DNA from: Lepus europaeus
Taxonomy: Eukaryota > Chordata > Mammalia > Lagomorpha > Leporidae
DNA length: 64,000 bases
Assembly: GCF_033115175.1 (NCBI RefSeq)
Contig: NC_084837.1
Coordinates: forward strand, 66,611,266-66,675,265
Reading direction: 5' to 3'
Below, in pieces: positions 28,904 to 44,293 of the stretch (the stretch's first letter is position 1; each line of letters starts with the position of its first letter). The translations under genes were made by a program, and so were the position numbers. The notes below the pieces were generated by a model that saw only the letters and a program-made list of their open reading frames with translations, was not told the origin of the DNA and made no database searches.

Positions 28904-29809
28904 GCCCAAACACTCAGAGGGCAATCCCCAAATATGATTTCAACTGTTAAATCTTGGACCGGGAGCTGCAGAGCCAGAATACGCGTTATTACGTTTCTGC
29001 CTTCTCAAATCACGTGAGCCTCACACTTCAGAACTGTCTTTTTCAGACTTTTTGGCGCAGTTCATAGCTAACAGGTGCATAAGTATCTGTCGAATGATTA
29101 ACTCAATGTGCAAACTGGATTGTCCTTGAAAGAAACAAAAATACCTAGGTGCGAAAGAAAAGCTATCAATTATTGAGACGATTCCCAGCTGGCACTGATA
29201 ACGACCTAATTGAAGGGAACTAAGCATGGGACTCAGTACTGTGACACCTGCGTGGAATGAATGACACCACCCGTTACCCCCCACCCCGCGCGCCTAGGCT
29301 AGGATCCGTCCCGGGGTCGCGGCAGGTAGCAGATGGGACCAGACAGCAGGCGTCGGGTAATGCAACAGGGGAAGCCGGGGAAAAGGCTCGACAGCGAAGA
29401 GGGGTCGACTGGGAGGCGTTTCCTACGGCAGTCAGTCCTCTCCCCGCAGTCCCCAGCCAGGAGGAGGGTAGAAGCTGACACCTGCGGGAGCGACCATTCG
29501 GGCGAAAGCTCCGGACTCCCACCCGCAACGCCAGCTCTCCTGCAGCACTTACTGGTGGAAAGGACCCTCCAGGCAGCAGCCACCCCCGCCCCGGGCGCCC
29601 GGGGCTAAGGAAAGTATTTGAAGGCTGCCCGCATCCGTCAGGCTCGCCAGAGCCTCCTGCCGTCCGTGCAGCTGCACCCGGGATCCCAGCCGCCGGGTCG
29701 CCTCGGCCGGGACCGGCACCAACAGCATGGGCAGAACCCGTTCCATAGTCTCAGGCCCGCAGCTCAAGCCGGCGCCATCCGCACTTCCGGGAACGTGCTT
29801 CGCCGACAT
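60..29809 (-). CDS. SPG11: SPG11 (spatacsin), 5' part: coding exons 1-12
   Basis: Spatacsin is a very large (about 2,440 residues in human), mostly helical protein that works with ZFYVE26 and AP-5 in lysosome reformation; its loss causes spastic paraplegia 11 in humans. Joined exons on the minus strand: 29809-29553, 27301-27117, 26425-26189, 24606-24420, 20827-20690, 20483-20035, 18952-18807, 11906-11774, 7472-7317, 6896-6721, 3992-3816 and 131-60. They give 2,313 nt (771 codons) with no stop, matching phases and GT/AG borders throughout. The translation follows human spatacsin as I remember it, for example RVLPMLLVPVPAEA, LCSAIRES and KGVNILTSYINELR. The gene is cut by the left window edge. 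The start is the ATG at 29809, which gives 21 residues before the conserved M-x-RVLPMLL, as in human. An in-frame ATG nine codons upstream (29836) is the less likely start. Confidence 0.96.
516..831 (-). repeat. C-type SINE
   Basis: Poly-T start, GACAGAGAGAAAGATCTTCC, and a head ending GTGAGCCACAGCACTGGCCC. SPG11 intron 11. Confidence 0.93.
864..1203 (+). repeat. Young C-type SINE with TSD
   Basis: Full length from GGCCGGCGCCGTGGCTC to CTGCCTGTC plus A-tail. Perfect 15-bp duplication AAATGAGGCAAAACC at 849-863 and 1204-1218. Confidence 0.97.
1811..2143 (+). repeat. C-type SINE in L1M
   Basis: Old subtype ending CAAATAAATAAATCTTTAAA. Imperfect flanking copies of TACTACATTATG / TACTGTATTATG. 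Confidence 0.92.
2156..2479 (+). repeat. C-type SINE in L1M
   Basis: Head GAGCTGTGGCGTAGTAGG, tail CAATCTTTAAAAAAAT. It follows the previous SINE almost directly. Confidence 0.92.
2761..3100 (-). repeat. C-type SINE, old subtype
   Basis: Begins TTAAAAGATTTACTTATTTA and ends CACAACACCAGCCCCG. SPG11 intron 11. Confidence 0.9.
3117..3443 (-). repeat. C-type SINE with (GA)n stretch
   Basis: Begins TAAAGATTTTTTATTTG, holds an expanded GA tract (about 3163-3190) and ends CACAGCACCAGCCCC. SPG11 intron 11. Confidence 0.92.
3570..3757 (-). repeat. C-type SINE, head part only
   Basis: From GCCAGGAGCCAGAGCTTCCT to GAGCCACAGCGCCACCC. The CT-rich 3' part and A-tail are missing. It ends 59 bp from the SPG11 exon 11 donor end. 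Confidence 0.85.
3816..3992 (-). CDS. SPG11: SPG11 coding exon 11 (residues 689-747)
   Basis: The acceptor CTTTTTCTAG lies before 3992 and the donor ATG|GTGAGT after 3816. It encodes EVIADAILNNKIPEAQIFFR, then INGHSAQRLEELIRIGLDLV and KEASELLKNM. Length and phase (177 nt, phase 0) match the human sequence. Confidence 0.93.
4015..4328 (-). repeat. C-type SINE, old subtype
   Basis: Begins TTTTTAAAAAATTTATTTAT and contains GGCCATCTTCTGCTGCTTTC. It ends near GACTGGTCCC. SPG11 intron 10. Confidence 0.9.
4417..4725 (-). repeat. C-type SINE, diverged
   Basis: TTGAAAGGCAGAGAAATAGA through CTGTGCCAAATGCCCACTCC. SPG11 intron 10. Confidence 0.85.
5129..5153. repeat. (GT)n microsatellite
   Basis: About 12 GT units in SPG11 intron 10. 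Confidence 0.9.
5374..5695 (-). repeat. C-type SINE, young
   Basis: Begins TTTTTTTTTTGACAGGCAGA and ends GAGCCGTGGCGCCGGCC. Near-copies of AGAAAGCATT / AGGAAGCATT flank it. SPG11 intron 10. Confidence 0.94.
5775..5800. repeat. (CA)n microsatellite
   Basis: An interrupted CA repeat in SPG11 intron 10. Confidence 0.85.
6721..6896 (-). CDS. SPG11: SPG11 coding exon 10 (residues 630-688)
   Basis: The acceptor TATCTTCCTCAG lies before 6896 and the donor GAG|GTAAAT after 6721. It encodes LDEHLQKGVNILTSYINELR, then TFMIKFPWKLTEAEDEYDV and WERISFE. It ends in phase 0. Confidence 0.94.
7317..7472 (-). CDS. SPG11: SPG11 coding exon 9 (residues 578-629)
   Basis: The acceptor CTTTCTCAG lies before 7472 and the donor GCAG|GTAAGG after 7317. 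It encodes VEDLTPALDLLCSAIRESDS, then KHFSEQLLNLTLSFLNKQIK and ELFVHG. Phase 1 on both sides agrees with the adjacent exons. Confidence 0.94.
7587..7842 (-). repeat. C-type SINE, diverged, next to (CA)n
   Basis: CTTTCATCTGCTGCTTCTTT through ACCAAACATCCACCTC. A short CA repeat (7574-7586) replaces the tail. SPG11 intron 8. Confidence 0.8.
8040..8190 (+). repeat. MIR SINE
   Basis: TCCATAGATGAGAAAACCGA followed by AAGATAATTTGCC is the MIR core and downstream part. SPG11 intron 8. Confidence 0.65.
8590..9193 (-). repeat. Old C-type SINE interrupted by a younger one
   Basis: Pieces 8590-8610 and 8955-9193 form one minus-strand SINE (AAAGGCAGAGTAACAGAG...), split by the plus-strand SINE at 8611-8940. 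Confidence 0.9.
8611..8940 (+). repeat. Young C-type SINE nested in an older SINE
   Basis: Full length, flanked by a perfect 14-bp duplication ATTTATTTATTTGA (8597-8610, 8941-8954) taken from the A/T-rich tail of the host SINE. Confidence 0.95.
9222..9535 (+). repeat. C-type SINE
   Basis: GGGGCCAGGGCTGTGGTAC to AAATAAAATAAATCTTTAAA. AAAATTTCTA copies flank it. SPG11 intron 8. Confidence 0.92.
9677..9980 (+). repeat. C-type SINE, old subtype
   Basis: ACAGACACTGTGGTACAGCG to AATAAATAAACTTTTTAAAA. SPG11 intron 8. Confidence 0.88.
10132..10811 (+). mobile_element. L1 (leporid type), 3' end with 15-bp TSD
   Basis: This matches the rabbit L1 3' UTR as I remember it, from AATCAGCCCTTAAGGCATTC to ATTTATTAAATAAAAGTT and an A-tail. 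It is 5'-truncated. Target duplications AAAAAGTGCAATCAA lie at 10117-10131 and 10812-10826. It lies in SPG11 intron 8. Confidence 0.92.
11067..11384 (+). repeat. C-type SINE
   Basis: GGTGCTGGCATTGTGGTGTA to CAAATAAATAGGTAAATC. It ends about 390 bp from SPG11 exon 8. Confidence 0.9.
11774..11906 (-). CDS. SPG11: SPG11 coding exon 8 (residues 534-577)
   Basis: The acceptor CCCTATTTAG lies before 11906 and the donor AGAA|GTAAGT after 11774. It encodes AGIANRQLDTVDFFLKSKEN, then LFNPSSESSVPDEFDHFSSH and LYLR, in line with the human segment. Confidence 0.93.
12690..13175 (+). mobile_element. MER5A-like hAT remnant split by a SINE
   Basis: GCATAAGAATCACTTGGAGA through AAGAACCTGTATTTCTTA, and then TCTCAGGTAATGGTGATGCT, match MER5A. 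The copy is interrupted at 12807-13103 by a C-type SINE with an 18-bp target duplication. Confidence 0.75.
12807..13103 (-). repeat. C-type SINE inside MER5A, 18-bp TSD
   Basis: Minus-strand copy flanked by perfect AAGAACCTGTATTTCTTA at 12789-12806 and 13104-13121. Confidence 0.95.
13834..14119 (+). repeat. Young C-type SINE, internally deleted, TSD
   Basis: Head GGCCGGCGCCGTGGCTTAAC; about 40 bp is missing in the middle. Perfect 15-bp duplication AAAAGTGTGGCAACT at 13819-13833 and 14120-14134. Confidence 0.95.
14878..15030 (+). repeat. MIR SINE
   Basis: TCTGGAGTACCAGTGTCTGA, CTTGTACAAGTATTACCTGA and CTTCAGTCCCTTCATCTAAG fit the MIR consensus. SPG11 intron 7. Confidence 0.65.
15335..15658 (+). 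repeat. C-type SINE in L1M
   Basis: GGCCTGCACTGTGGCATAGT to CAAATAAATAAATC plus A-tail. Confidence 0.92.
15764..16083 (+). repeat. C-type SINE in L1M with TSD
   Basis: TGGTGCTGTGGCGCAGCAGG to an A-rich tail. 10-bp duplication AACTTTTGTA at 15754-15763 and 16084-16093. Confidence 0.93.
16156..16275 (+). repeat. C-type SINE, large internal deletion
   Basis: GGGGCCAGTGTTGTGGTGC joins directly to CTCCCCCTCTGTCACTCTTT. Only about 120 bp remains. Confidence 0.85.
16594..16912 (+). repeat. C-type SINE in L1M
   Basis: GCATAGTTAAGCTACTGCCT to CAAATAAATCAATCTTAAAA. GTTGGCATAGTTAA occurs twice at its 5' side (16594 and 16623). Confidence 0.85.
17156..17345 (+). mobile_element. Non-autonomous DNA transposon remnant
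   Basis: Starts ACAGTCATGTGCCTCAAAT and ends GTATCCCCATTGTTAAGCAG, which resemble inverted ends of an old mammalian cut-and-paste element (TTTCAGTCAACAATGGACCA inside). It sits within the L1M copy. Confidence 0.6.
17668..17997 (-). repeat. Young C-type SINE
   Basis: T-run then CGACAGGCAGAGTGGACAG; ends GCGCCGCCGGCCCC. SPG11 intron 7. Confidence 0.94.
18171..18499 (+). repeat. Young C-type SINE
   Basis: GGCTGGCGCCGTGGCTTAAC to CTGCCTGTC plus A-tail. It ends about 310 bp from SPG11 exon 7. Confidence 0.95.
18807..18952 (-). CDS. SPG11: SPG11 coding exon 7 (residues 485-533)
   Basis: The acceptor TTTCCTGTAG lies before 18952 and the donor GAG|GTAACA after 18807. It encodes ENGLSLILFGVTQEEFLNRL, then MIHGSASTVDFICHLNGWGR and CSIPIHALE. 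It ends in phase 0. The following intron of about 6.9 kb is the most transposon-loaded stretch of the gene here. Confidence 0.94.
20035..20483 (-). CDS. SPG11: SPG11 coding exon 6 (residues 335-484)
   Basis: At 449 nt this is the largest exon in the window. The acceptor TATCTTTCAG lies before 20483 and the donor GCAG|GTGAGG after 20035. It encodes SWKGQLSSLNETIKNSKLEA, then FQDILHLESPESG, FTALFTWAVKKTG and VPVDSSGDQQLCFVLA. Confidence 0.94.
20573..20612. repeat. (TA)n microsatellite
   Basis: An AT-alternating run in SPG11 intron 5, about 80 bp from exon 5. Confidence 0.85.
20690..20827 (-). CDS. SPG11: SPG11 coding exon 5 (residues 289-334)
   Basis: The acceptor GATTATAG lies before 20827 and the donor AG|GTACAG after 20690. 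It encodes LHPGHLLCERMLEDIPIQGP and then DEDDPVNSDYNMKLTNFSFQ. Phase 2 in and phase 2 out agree with the neighbouring exons. Confidence 0.93.
21060..21200 (+). repeat. MIR SINE
   Basis: ACACTTTACACAAAGCCTTA, CAACAGCTCTATGAAATAAT and GCGGAAACTAAGGCTCAGAA are clear MIR. SPG11 intron 4. Confidence 0.75.
21254..21913 (+). repeat. Old C-type SINE split by a younger SINE
   Basis: Pieces 21254-21510 and 21853-21913 make one SINE. The CT-rich part is interrupted at 21511-21841. Confidence 0.92.
21511..21841 (+). repeat. C-type SINE nested in a SINE, same strand
   Basis: GGCCAGCGCCATGGCTCAC to an A-tail, with 11-bp duplication AAAAGACCTCT at 21500-21510 and 21842-21852. Confidence 0.94.
21947..22262 (+). 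repeat. C-type SINE
   Basis: GGGCACTGTGATATAGTGTG to CAAATAAATGAATCTTAAAA. SPG11 intron 4. Confidence 0.92.
23573..23926 (+). repeat. C-type SINE with (CT)n
   Basis: AGCTGGCACTGTGGCGCAGC to AAATAAATAAATCTTAAAAA, with an expanded CT tract near 23837-23865. SPG11 intron 4. Confidence 0.94.
24420..24606 (-). CDS. SPG11: SPG11 coding exon 4 (residues 227-288)
   Basis: The acceptor TTTTTGACACAG lies before 24606 and the donor AG|GTATGT after 24420. It encodes DGTQVAQVDLTLHQED, then FTSLKVSQDLDVVVIVSSSN and NLNLYF. The match to human is close apart from the shortened 5' junction. Confidence 0.9.
24870..25590 (+). mobile_element. hAT-Charlie remnant split by a SINE
   Basis: CATTTCAACATGTAATCAAT, TTTACACTTACAGAATACCT and, after the SINE at 25120-25440, GTTTCAAGTGCTCAACAGCC match one old Charlie-type element in order. 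It lies in SPG11 intron 3. Confidence 0.65.
25120..25440 (+). repeat. C-type SINE in a hAT relic
   Basis: GGGGCTGCCATTGTGGCACA to CAAATAAAAAATAAATCTTT. Confidence 0.92.
26189..26425 (-). CDS. SPG11: SPG11 coding exon 3 (residues 148-226)
   Basis: The acceptor is TTTTGTAG before 26425 and the donor is GGCA|GTAAAG after 26189. It encodes ISLLSLQILSFHSNTSLLFI and then FTLPLPAQTADAIVD and GWICIL. The 3' border is supported by phase with exon 4, although the junction is one residue shorter than human (see findings). Confidence 0.88.
26828..27010 (+). mobile_element. hAT-Charlie remnant
   Basis: TTTTAAATTTTCTAGTAGCC, GCCACATTTCAAGTGTTAAA and TACAGTAATGGACAATG match the same element family. It lies in SPG11 intron 2. 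Confidence 0.65.
27117..27301 (-). CDS. SPG11: SPG11 coding exon 2 (residues 86-147)
   Basis: The acceptor is TTTTCCTTAG before 27301 and the donor is A|GTAAGT after 27117. It encodes SVWEDCRNSSTPTDKPKLLA through to KLIEDQGI. The split codon with exon 1 gives Q, so the length matches human across the junction. Confidence 0.93.
27795..27985 (+). mobile_element. hAT-Charlie (MER-type) remnant
   Basis: TTGTGATGATGGAGGTGTTT and AAAAGCCACAGGTGGCTGAG, ending near CTGCTCAG, fit a MER3/MER5-type hAT relic. It lies in SPG11 intron 1. Confidence 0.6.
28290..28500 (+). mobile_element. Old L1 3' fragment
   Basis: Sequence such as GGAAAACCACCCAAATGCCA and TGTGCCACTAAAGTCATTAG resembles degraded L1 ORF2 end. 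It lies in SPG11 intron 1. Weakly supported. Confidence 0.4.
28877..28903. repeat. Poly-A run (27 nt)
   Basis: A pure A homopolymer in SPG11 intron 1. No SINE body precedes it. Confidence 0.9.
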
Positions 29810-29960
29810 GTTGGCCTTCCCGTTCCCTCCCGTCACGTGCGCCAGACCGTCCCGGAACCTGCGCTCTGGGCATGCGCAGTGTGCCGAGCGCCTCTAGCGC
29901 CCCGTTAACGCTTTTGGCTAGATGCGACTAGGCTGACCCCGCCGCGGTGCTTCGTTTGCT
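29260..29960 (-). promoter_or_regulatory. SPG11 promoter and CpG-rich 5' region
   Basis: This block is GC- and CpG-rich compared with the AT-rich surroundings. Just upstream of the start codon it has an ETS-like CACTTCCGG (about 29780), an E-box/USF-type GTCACGTG (29832-29839) and an NRF1-like GCATGCGCAG (29870-29879). There is no TATA box. This composition suits a broadly expressed housekeeping promoter. The exact transcription start cannot be placed from sequence. Confidence 0.7.
29553..29809 (-). CDS. SPG11: SPG11 coding exon 1 (residues 1-85)
   Basis: The exon starts at MSAKHVPGSADGAG and contains the conserved RVLPMLLVPVPAEA and the segment ending CCLEGPFH. The donor follows 29553 (CCA|GTAAGT) and the exon ends in phase 2. 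The variable first 20 residues differ from human, as expected for this segment. It lies inside a CpG-rich promoter region. Confidence 0.93.
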
Positions 29961-30769
29961 ACCCCTGCACCTGATTCTCCGCTAAAGTAACGAACTACTT
30001 AGGGCCTGGCGGTCCAACTGTCCTGCGTGGCTTTTTTGTCTGCTAAATCTACCTGGCTACCTCCTAGTCCATTGGAACCCGCTTTCTGCCTCTGCTTTTT
30101 CTTTCCGTGGTTGGTTTGGTTACAGGCTGTGGGGTGATGCAGTTTACTTGGTCCAGTGGACCAAGTCTTACAGACCAGGTTCACAGAGGGTGTTGGCTTG
30201 AGTGTTGACGTCAACTCATTCCAACAGGCAGAGACACAGGAGAGTAAGGAATAGTGACGGTGGAAATCCTGTTACTTTGTCCTCTCAGGGATATGTGGTC
30301 CATGGTCATAAGCCGTAGACGACAGCAGATTTTGAATGGCTTTGTCAAAAAGGAAACAAAGCATTTCCTATTCCGAGGGAGCTATTTACATCCAGTCCTC
30401 TTAGCATGGGCTATTTCCTGTTTATAAGAATTGACAACATTGAAGCCAGTTTCAGTGTTACACTCGTTAGCTCTAGAGACCTGTCCTTTAGAACATTCTT
30501 AGAGCACTCCAAGATGGTCTTCATTATAGCTCCTGCTTTACAAACAAGTTAACACATCGTTCTGTCATTTCTTTAATTACATATTTTTATGCCTTTTTTT
30601 AGGCATGTTATAGGTTTTTGAAAAAAGGATATGAATATGTTTTGGGGAGGGACCTCCACATGCTAAAGGCCTAAGAAATGTCTTTGGAGTTTCTGGATCC
30701 CTGTAGACCTAGCTCATACAGCTAGCGCCTCATGATTGAGCTTTCCATGTCTGCATATTCCAGAACTGA
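29960..30769. other. SPG11-PATL2 gap with PATL2 3' UTR
   Basis: This stretch lies between the SPG11 promoter and the PATL2 stop codon and must hold the PATL2 3' UTR on the minus strand. I see no canonical AATAAA on that strand. A CATAAA variant (minus, 30586-30591) is a weak candidate poly(A) signal. No repeat or other gene was recognised. Confidence 0.5.
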
Positions 30770-40165
<9,396 letters not shown>

Positions 40166-40207
40166 GTCCTCCAGGGAGTCAGCATTATCAGCCTCTGGAA
40201 GGGAAAC

Positions 40208-41400
40208 CTGAGACAGGGAAGACTCAGGGACACCCTCCTCCCCACTCCGTGAGGAGCGCTTGGTATCCTAACACAGCCACGGTCATCTCCCCACCAGGTG
40301 GGCAGAGAATTGTTGGCCCAAAATCTCAAGGAGGAAAGCATCTGGGCTCTCAGACCATAGCCCTCACCCTCCCAGCTCCAGGGAGCTGTTCGACAGAGGA
40401 ACAGACCAAGGGGCCAGGACAGAGTCGGAAGGGAGGCACTTCCCACGTGGAAACCAGCAGCCGCCATGGGTGCAATGACGTCTTGTTGCTGACACCCACC
40501 GCCTGACTGTTGCTGTCCTTCCTGCTTGGATGAGCCATGGCTGCCTGGGCCAGCACCAGCCAGCTGCCCCTGACTTTAAGAGTCTCAGCTGTCTCAGCTC
40601 CTCCCCTGCTCGCCGTTAAAGGGCCAGCATCCCCCAGTCATGGAGTCTTGGTAGAAGGATGAGAATGTAATGTAATGATAAAGGAAACCCTTAATGAGGG
40701 AAGAGGAAGAAGCTGAACTTTTAACCAAGGTTGTGATTCACAGGAACTCTGTGAGGCTGCATTCCATGTAATCCTTAGGTTTTGCTCCAACATCACTAGA
40801 CAGGAAATTCCTGGGTGGGTCTTCGAGGAGGCTGTCTTGCCACCAAGTTCTGGGAGCTTCAGGACAGCGCCCTGGCTGCTCCCCCAGCTCCACCTGGTGA
40901 TGCCTGCCTTGCCCCGTGCTGAGCCACAGGAGCTTCAGTCTGCCACCCGGCTCTCACTGATGAGGAACACTACTGAATTCAACAACTGGATATTCCAGTT
41001 TTGTACGAGATACACAACAATATTGTATCTTCTTGGCTGCTGTGACGGAAGCTCAGGAATAAAAACAAATCAACAACAACAAAAGCAAGTGCTTCACTAC
41101 TGTTAGTAGGCAAAACCTAAGACCACCTGAGCCTCATCGATCCCCTGAGTGATCCTGGGTCCTGTGTTCAGCTAACACCTGCGTGCCCACATCCTGTGTT
41201 CAGCTAACACCTGCGTGAGTTTGTAGACCTTCTGAATAGAAACAAAAGCTAAGACAATTTCTCTACATCCAAATACAAGTTAGGGCCACAGACAAGGCCA
41301 CAATTCCTGGTGCCTCTAAAGGGAAATATTTGTTTCCAAAGTTTTGCTGCAGGCCAGAACTGTATGAGGAAAGGAACAAATTTAAATAGATTGAAAGTTA
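40208..41400. other. Gap upstream of the PATL2 coding start
   Basis: It may contain PATL2 noncoding 5' exons and promoter on the minus strand, but no border could be assigned. The only structured item is the 26-bp direct repeat. Confidence 0.4.
41160..41217. repeat. Two-copy 26-bp direct repeat
   Basis: TCCTGTGTTCAGCTAACACC plus TGCGTG occurs at 41160-41185 and 41192-41217 with 6 bp between. Confidence 0.9.
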
Positions 41401-41401
41401 C

Positions 41402-41704
41402 TAGGCCGGCTCTGCGGCTTAATAGGCTAATCCTCCGCCTTGCGGTGCTGGCACACCACGTTCTAGTCCCGGTTGGGGCGCTGGATTTTGTCCCGGTTGC
41501 TCCTCTTCCAGGCCAGCTCTCTGCTGTGGCCCAAGTGCTTGGGCCCTGCACCTGCATGGGAGACCAGGAGAAGCACCTGGCTCTTGCCTTCGGATCAGCA
41601 CGCGGTGCGCCAGCTGCGGCGGCCATTGGAGGGTGAACCAACAGCAAAGGAAGACCTTTCTCTCTGTCTCTCTCTCTCTCACTGTCCATTCTGTCAAAAA
41701 AGTA
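41402..41704 (+). repeat. Young C-type SINE
   Basis: GGCCGGCTCTGCGGCTTAAT to CATTCTGTCAAAAAAG; an internal segment before CCCAAGTGCTTGGGCC is missing. Confidence 0.94.
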
Positions 41705-42110
41705 TTTAAGTAAATAAATTTAAAAGAAATTTGAAAAAACATCACTGCCCTGCCTGAAGTTTCAGTTGGGAGCTACAGCTTTTGTGAAAGTTCTCTACCC
41801 TTGGCTGAGGTCTCAGATGATCTCCTAGGTTTTCTAGCTTTCCTGCCATAGTTAGGCAAAGTTTAAGCCAAGACTGTGGCATGCTTGAGGGACAACAGCA
41901 AATAAAACAGATGCTTCCCATGGTTTCTTAGAACTTGCCATAAAATAAGTATGGACAAGTACACAGGACTGTAGAACCAGAATAAAAATGCATTATAAAA
42001 TGTTTATGTTTGCCTTAAACACCTAAATAAAATAAAACTGCCTTGATTGTATGGGGAGATTTTTTAAAACCATTATTTCAGTTTGTTTAATGGCTATAGA
42101 TCTACTCTGT

Positions 42111-42448
42111 TTTGTTTTGTTTTGACAGGCAGAGTGGACAGTGAGAGAGAGACAGAGAGAAAGGTCTTCCTTTTGCCGTTGGTTCACCCTCCAATGGCCG
42201 CCACAGTAGGCGCGCTGCGGCCGGCGCACCGCGCTGATCCGATGGCAGGAGCCAGGTGCTTCTCCTGGTCTCCCATGGGGTGCAGGGCCCAAGGACTTGG
42301 GCCATCCTCCACTGCACTCCCGGGCCACAGCAGAGAGCTGGCCTGGAAGAGGGGCAACCGGGACAGGATCGGTGCCCCAACCGGGACCAGAACCCGGTGT
42401 GCCGGCGCCGCAAGGCGGAGGATTAGCCTAGTGAGCCGCGGCGCTGGC
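42111..42448 (-). repeat. Young C-type SINE with TSD
   Basis: TTTTGACAGGCAGAGTGGAC to GTGAGCCGCGGCGCTGGC. CTACTCTG at 42103-42110 and 42449-42456. Confidence 0.95.
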
Positions 42449-42702
42449 CTACTCTGGTTTTTAATTTATTCTTGAGTCTATTTTATTGTTATAAACCTAA
42501 GAATTTGTCCATTTCTTGTTAAGTTTTCAAATTTGTTCGCATAAAACTGTTCATAGTTTACGAGAATTTTAAAGATCCATGCTGTATCTGTGCCTTGTCT
42601 CCCTTTTTATTCCTATCATTTCTTACTGTCTCCTTTTTGCTCCTTTCTAGAGTTCATCTATTTTATTAATATTTTCAAGAACCATACATTAAGTCAGAGT
42701 TT

Positions 42703-43031
42703 TTTTTTTAATATTTGTGTGTGTTTTTTTTTTTTTTTTAAGATTTTATTTGAGAGGTAGAGTTACAGACAGTGAGAGGGAAAGACAGAGAGAAAGGTCT
42801 TCCTTCTGTTGGTTCACTCCCCAAATGGCTACAACGGCTGGAGCTGCGCCGATCTGAAGCTGGGAGCCAGGTGCTTCTTCCCGGTGTCCCATGCGGGTAC
42901 AGGGGCCCAAGGACTTGGGTCATCTTCTACTGCTTTCCCAGGCCATGGCAGAGAGCTGGACTGGAAGAGGAGCAGCCAGGACTAGAACCGGTGCCCATAT
43001 GGGATGCCTACTGTGCCACAGTGCCGGTCCC
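42703..43031 (-). repeat. C-type SINE with TSD
   Basis: T-rich start, AAGATTTTATTTGAGAGGTA, head ending GCCACAGTGCCGGTCC. 12-bp duplication AAGTCAGAGTTT at 42691-42702 and 43032-43043. The GC-rich retrocopy lies just beyond it. Confidence 0.94.
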
Positions 43032-43064
43032 AAGTCAGAGTTTCTTCAAGAAACAGAGACTACC

Positions 43065-43590
43065 GGGCGGCGGCCCGGGCGCCTCAGGTTACGTGGCCGC
43101 CCCCGGCTGCGGGAGGTCCGGCCAAGTCTTGGGCCCGGGGCGGGGCAGGGCCGCCGGGGATTCGCCGGGGGCAGGGGCGCTGGCGGGACGCGAGGGGCCT
43201 CCCCGCCGCTTCATTTTCCGGCTCTGCGCTCGGCAGGGCCGGTCTGTGGCGGGCGGTGGTGACGGCGCGAGCCGAGCCCGGGTTCCCCGCGTCTGGGCGG
43301 GTGAGGGGCCGTCCCGGGCCGGGCCGGTGTGTGGGATGTGTGCCCCTGGCCGTCCGCAGCCCCTGCGGGAGCCGCCCGCACCACCCGCGCTCCACGGAGC
43401 TGGACCGAAAGTGACCTTTTAGGAAGCCAGGGGGCCCCGGGCTCCTGTACTGGAGCCCCCCGTGTTGCTAGAATGTTCTTGGACGCCGGTGTTGTCTACG
43501 GTGAGTCTCCAGCTTTGTGATGTTAATCTCTCAAAAGAGCAATGGAAAGATAGCACTTTCAAGTTATTAAAAAAAAAAAAAAAAGAAAGA
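43065..43590 (+). pseudogene. GC-rich retrocopy with A-tail and 17-bp duplication
   Basis: A very GC/CpG-rich segment (43065-43430) passes into ordinary sequence and ends in an A-rich tail (about 43569-43590). It is flanked by perfect copies of AAGAAACAGAGACTACC (43048-43064 and 43591-43607). These are the marks of LINE-driven insertion of an RNA copy. No long convincing frame is present. A short frame MFLDAGVVYG... starts at 43472 and runs into GTGAGT, which looks like an unspliced donor. The parent gene was not recognised. Confidence 0.75.
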
Positions 43591-43977
43591 AAGAAACAGA
43601 GACTACCTTCACACTGGGCAATTTGAGTAGAATTTAATCAGGAGGTAATTTGTAAAGGTGGAGAAAGAAAACGATGAAATCACAAGGATTAGCAGGATAC
43701 CCTGGGACTAGTAAGAGCTGGATGTTACCACTTCAAGGCAAGGGTAAGGGACAGAGGGGTGAGCAGAACCGGGAGACGGCCCAGGCTGCCTGGCCCGAGA
43801 GGGGCACGGCCGTGTCGTGTGTGCTGTGGTGTGGCAGCCCTCTGAGCAACAGCCTCTCTCCCTGGAATCTGGGATCTGCTTTCTCCTCGAGGCCCTTGAA
43901 GCCTGGCAGCGACAAAGGCTCTTCACTCTTTGCAGGCCCAGGGGGCTTCGCTGTCCCTTAGCCCTGCTCATAGTAGG

Positions 43978-44293
43978 CTAGGCTAAGCCTCTGCCTGTGG
44001 TGCTGGCACCCCACATCCCACTGAGTCCTAGCTCCTCCACTTCCAATTCAGCTCCCTGCTAATATGCCTGGGAAAGCAGTTGAAGATGGCCTTAGCGCTT
44101 GAGCTCCCGCCATCCACATGGGAGACCTGGAAGAAGCTCCTGGCTCCTGGCACAGCCCCAGCCATTGTGACCATTTTGGGACGGAAGCAGAAGATGGAAG
44201 ATTCTCTCTCTGTCTCTCTCCCTCCCTGCCTCCCTCCTGTCTCTCTAACTCTGCCTTTCAAATAAATAAATAAACAAATCTTTATAACAAAAC
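43978..44293 (+). repeat. C-type SINE
   Basis: GGCTAAGCCTCTGCCTGTGG to CAAATAAATAAATAAACAAA. The first bases of the head are degraded. Confidence 0.9.

Noticed and set aside
42772-43422. 216-codon plus-strand open frame
   Set aside because: It is a composite: the first half is reverse-strand SINE and the second half is the GC-rich retrocopy. The two parts arrived separately.
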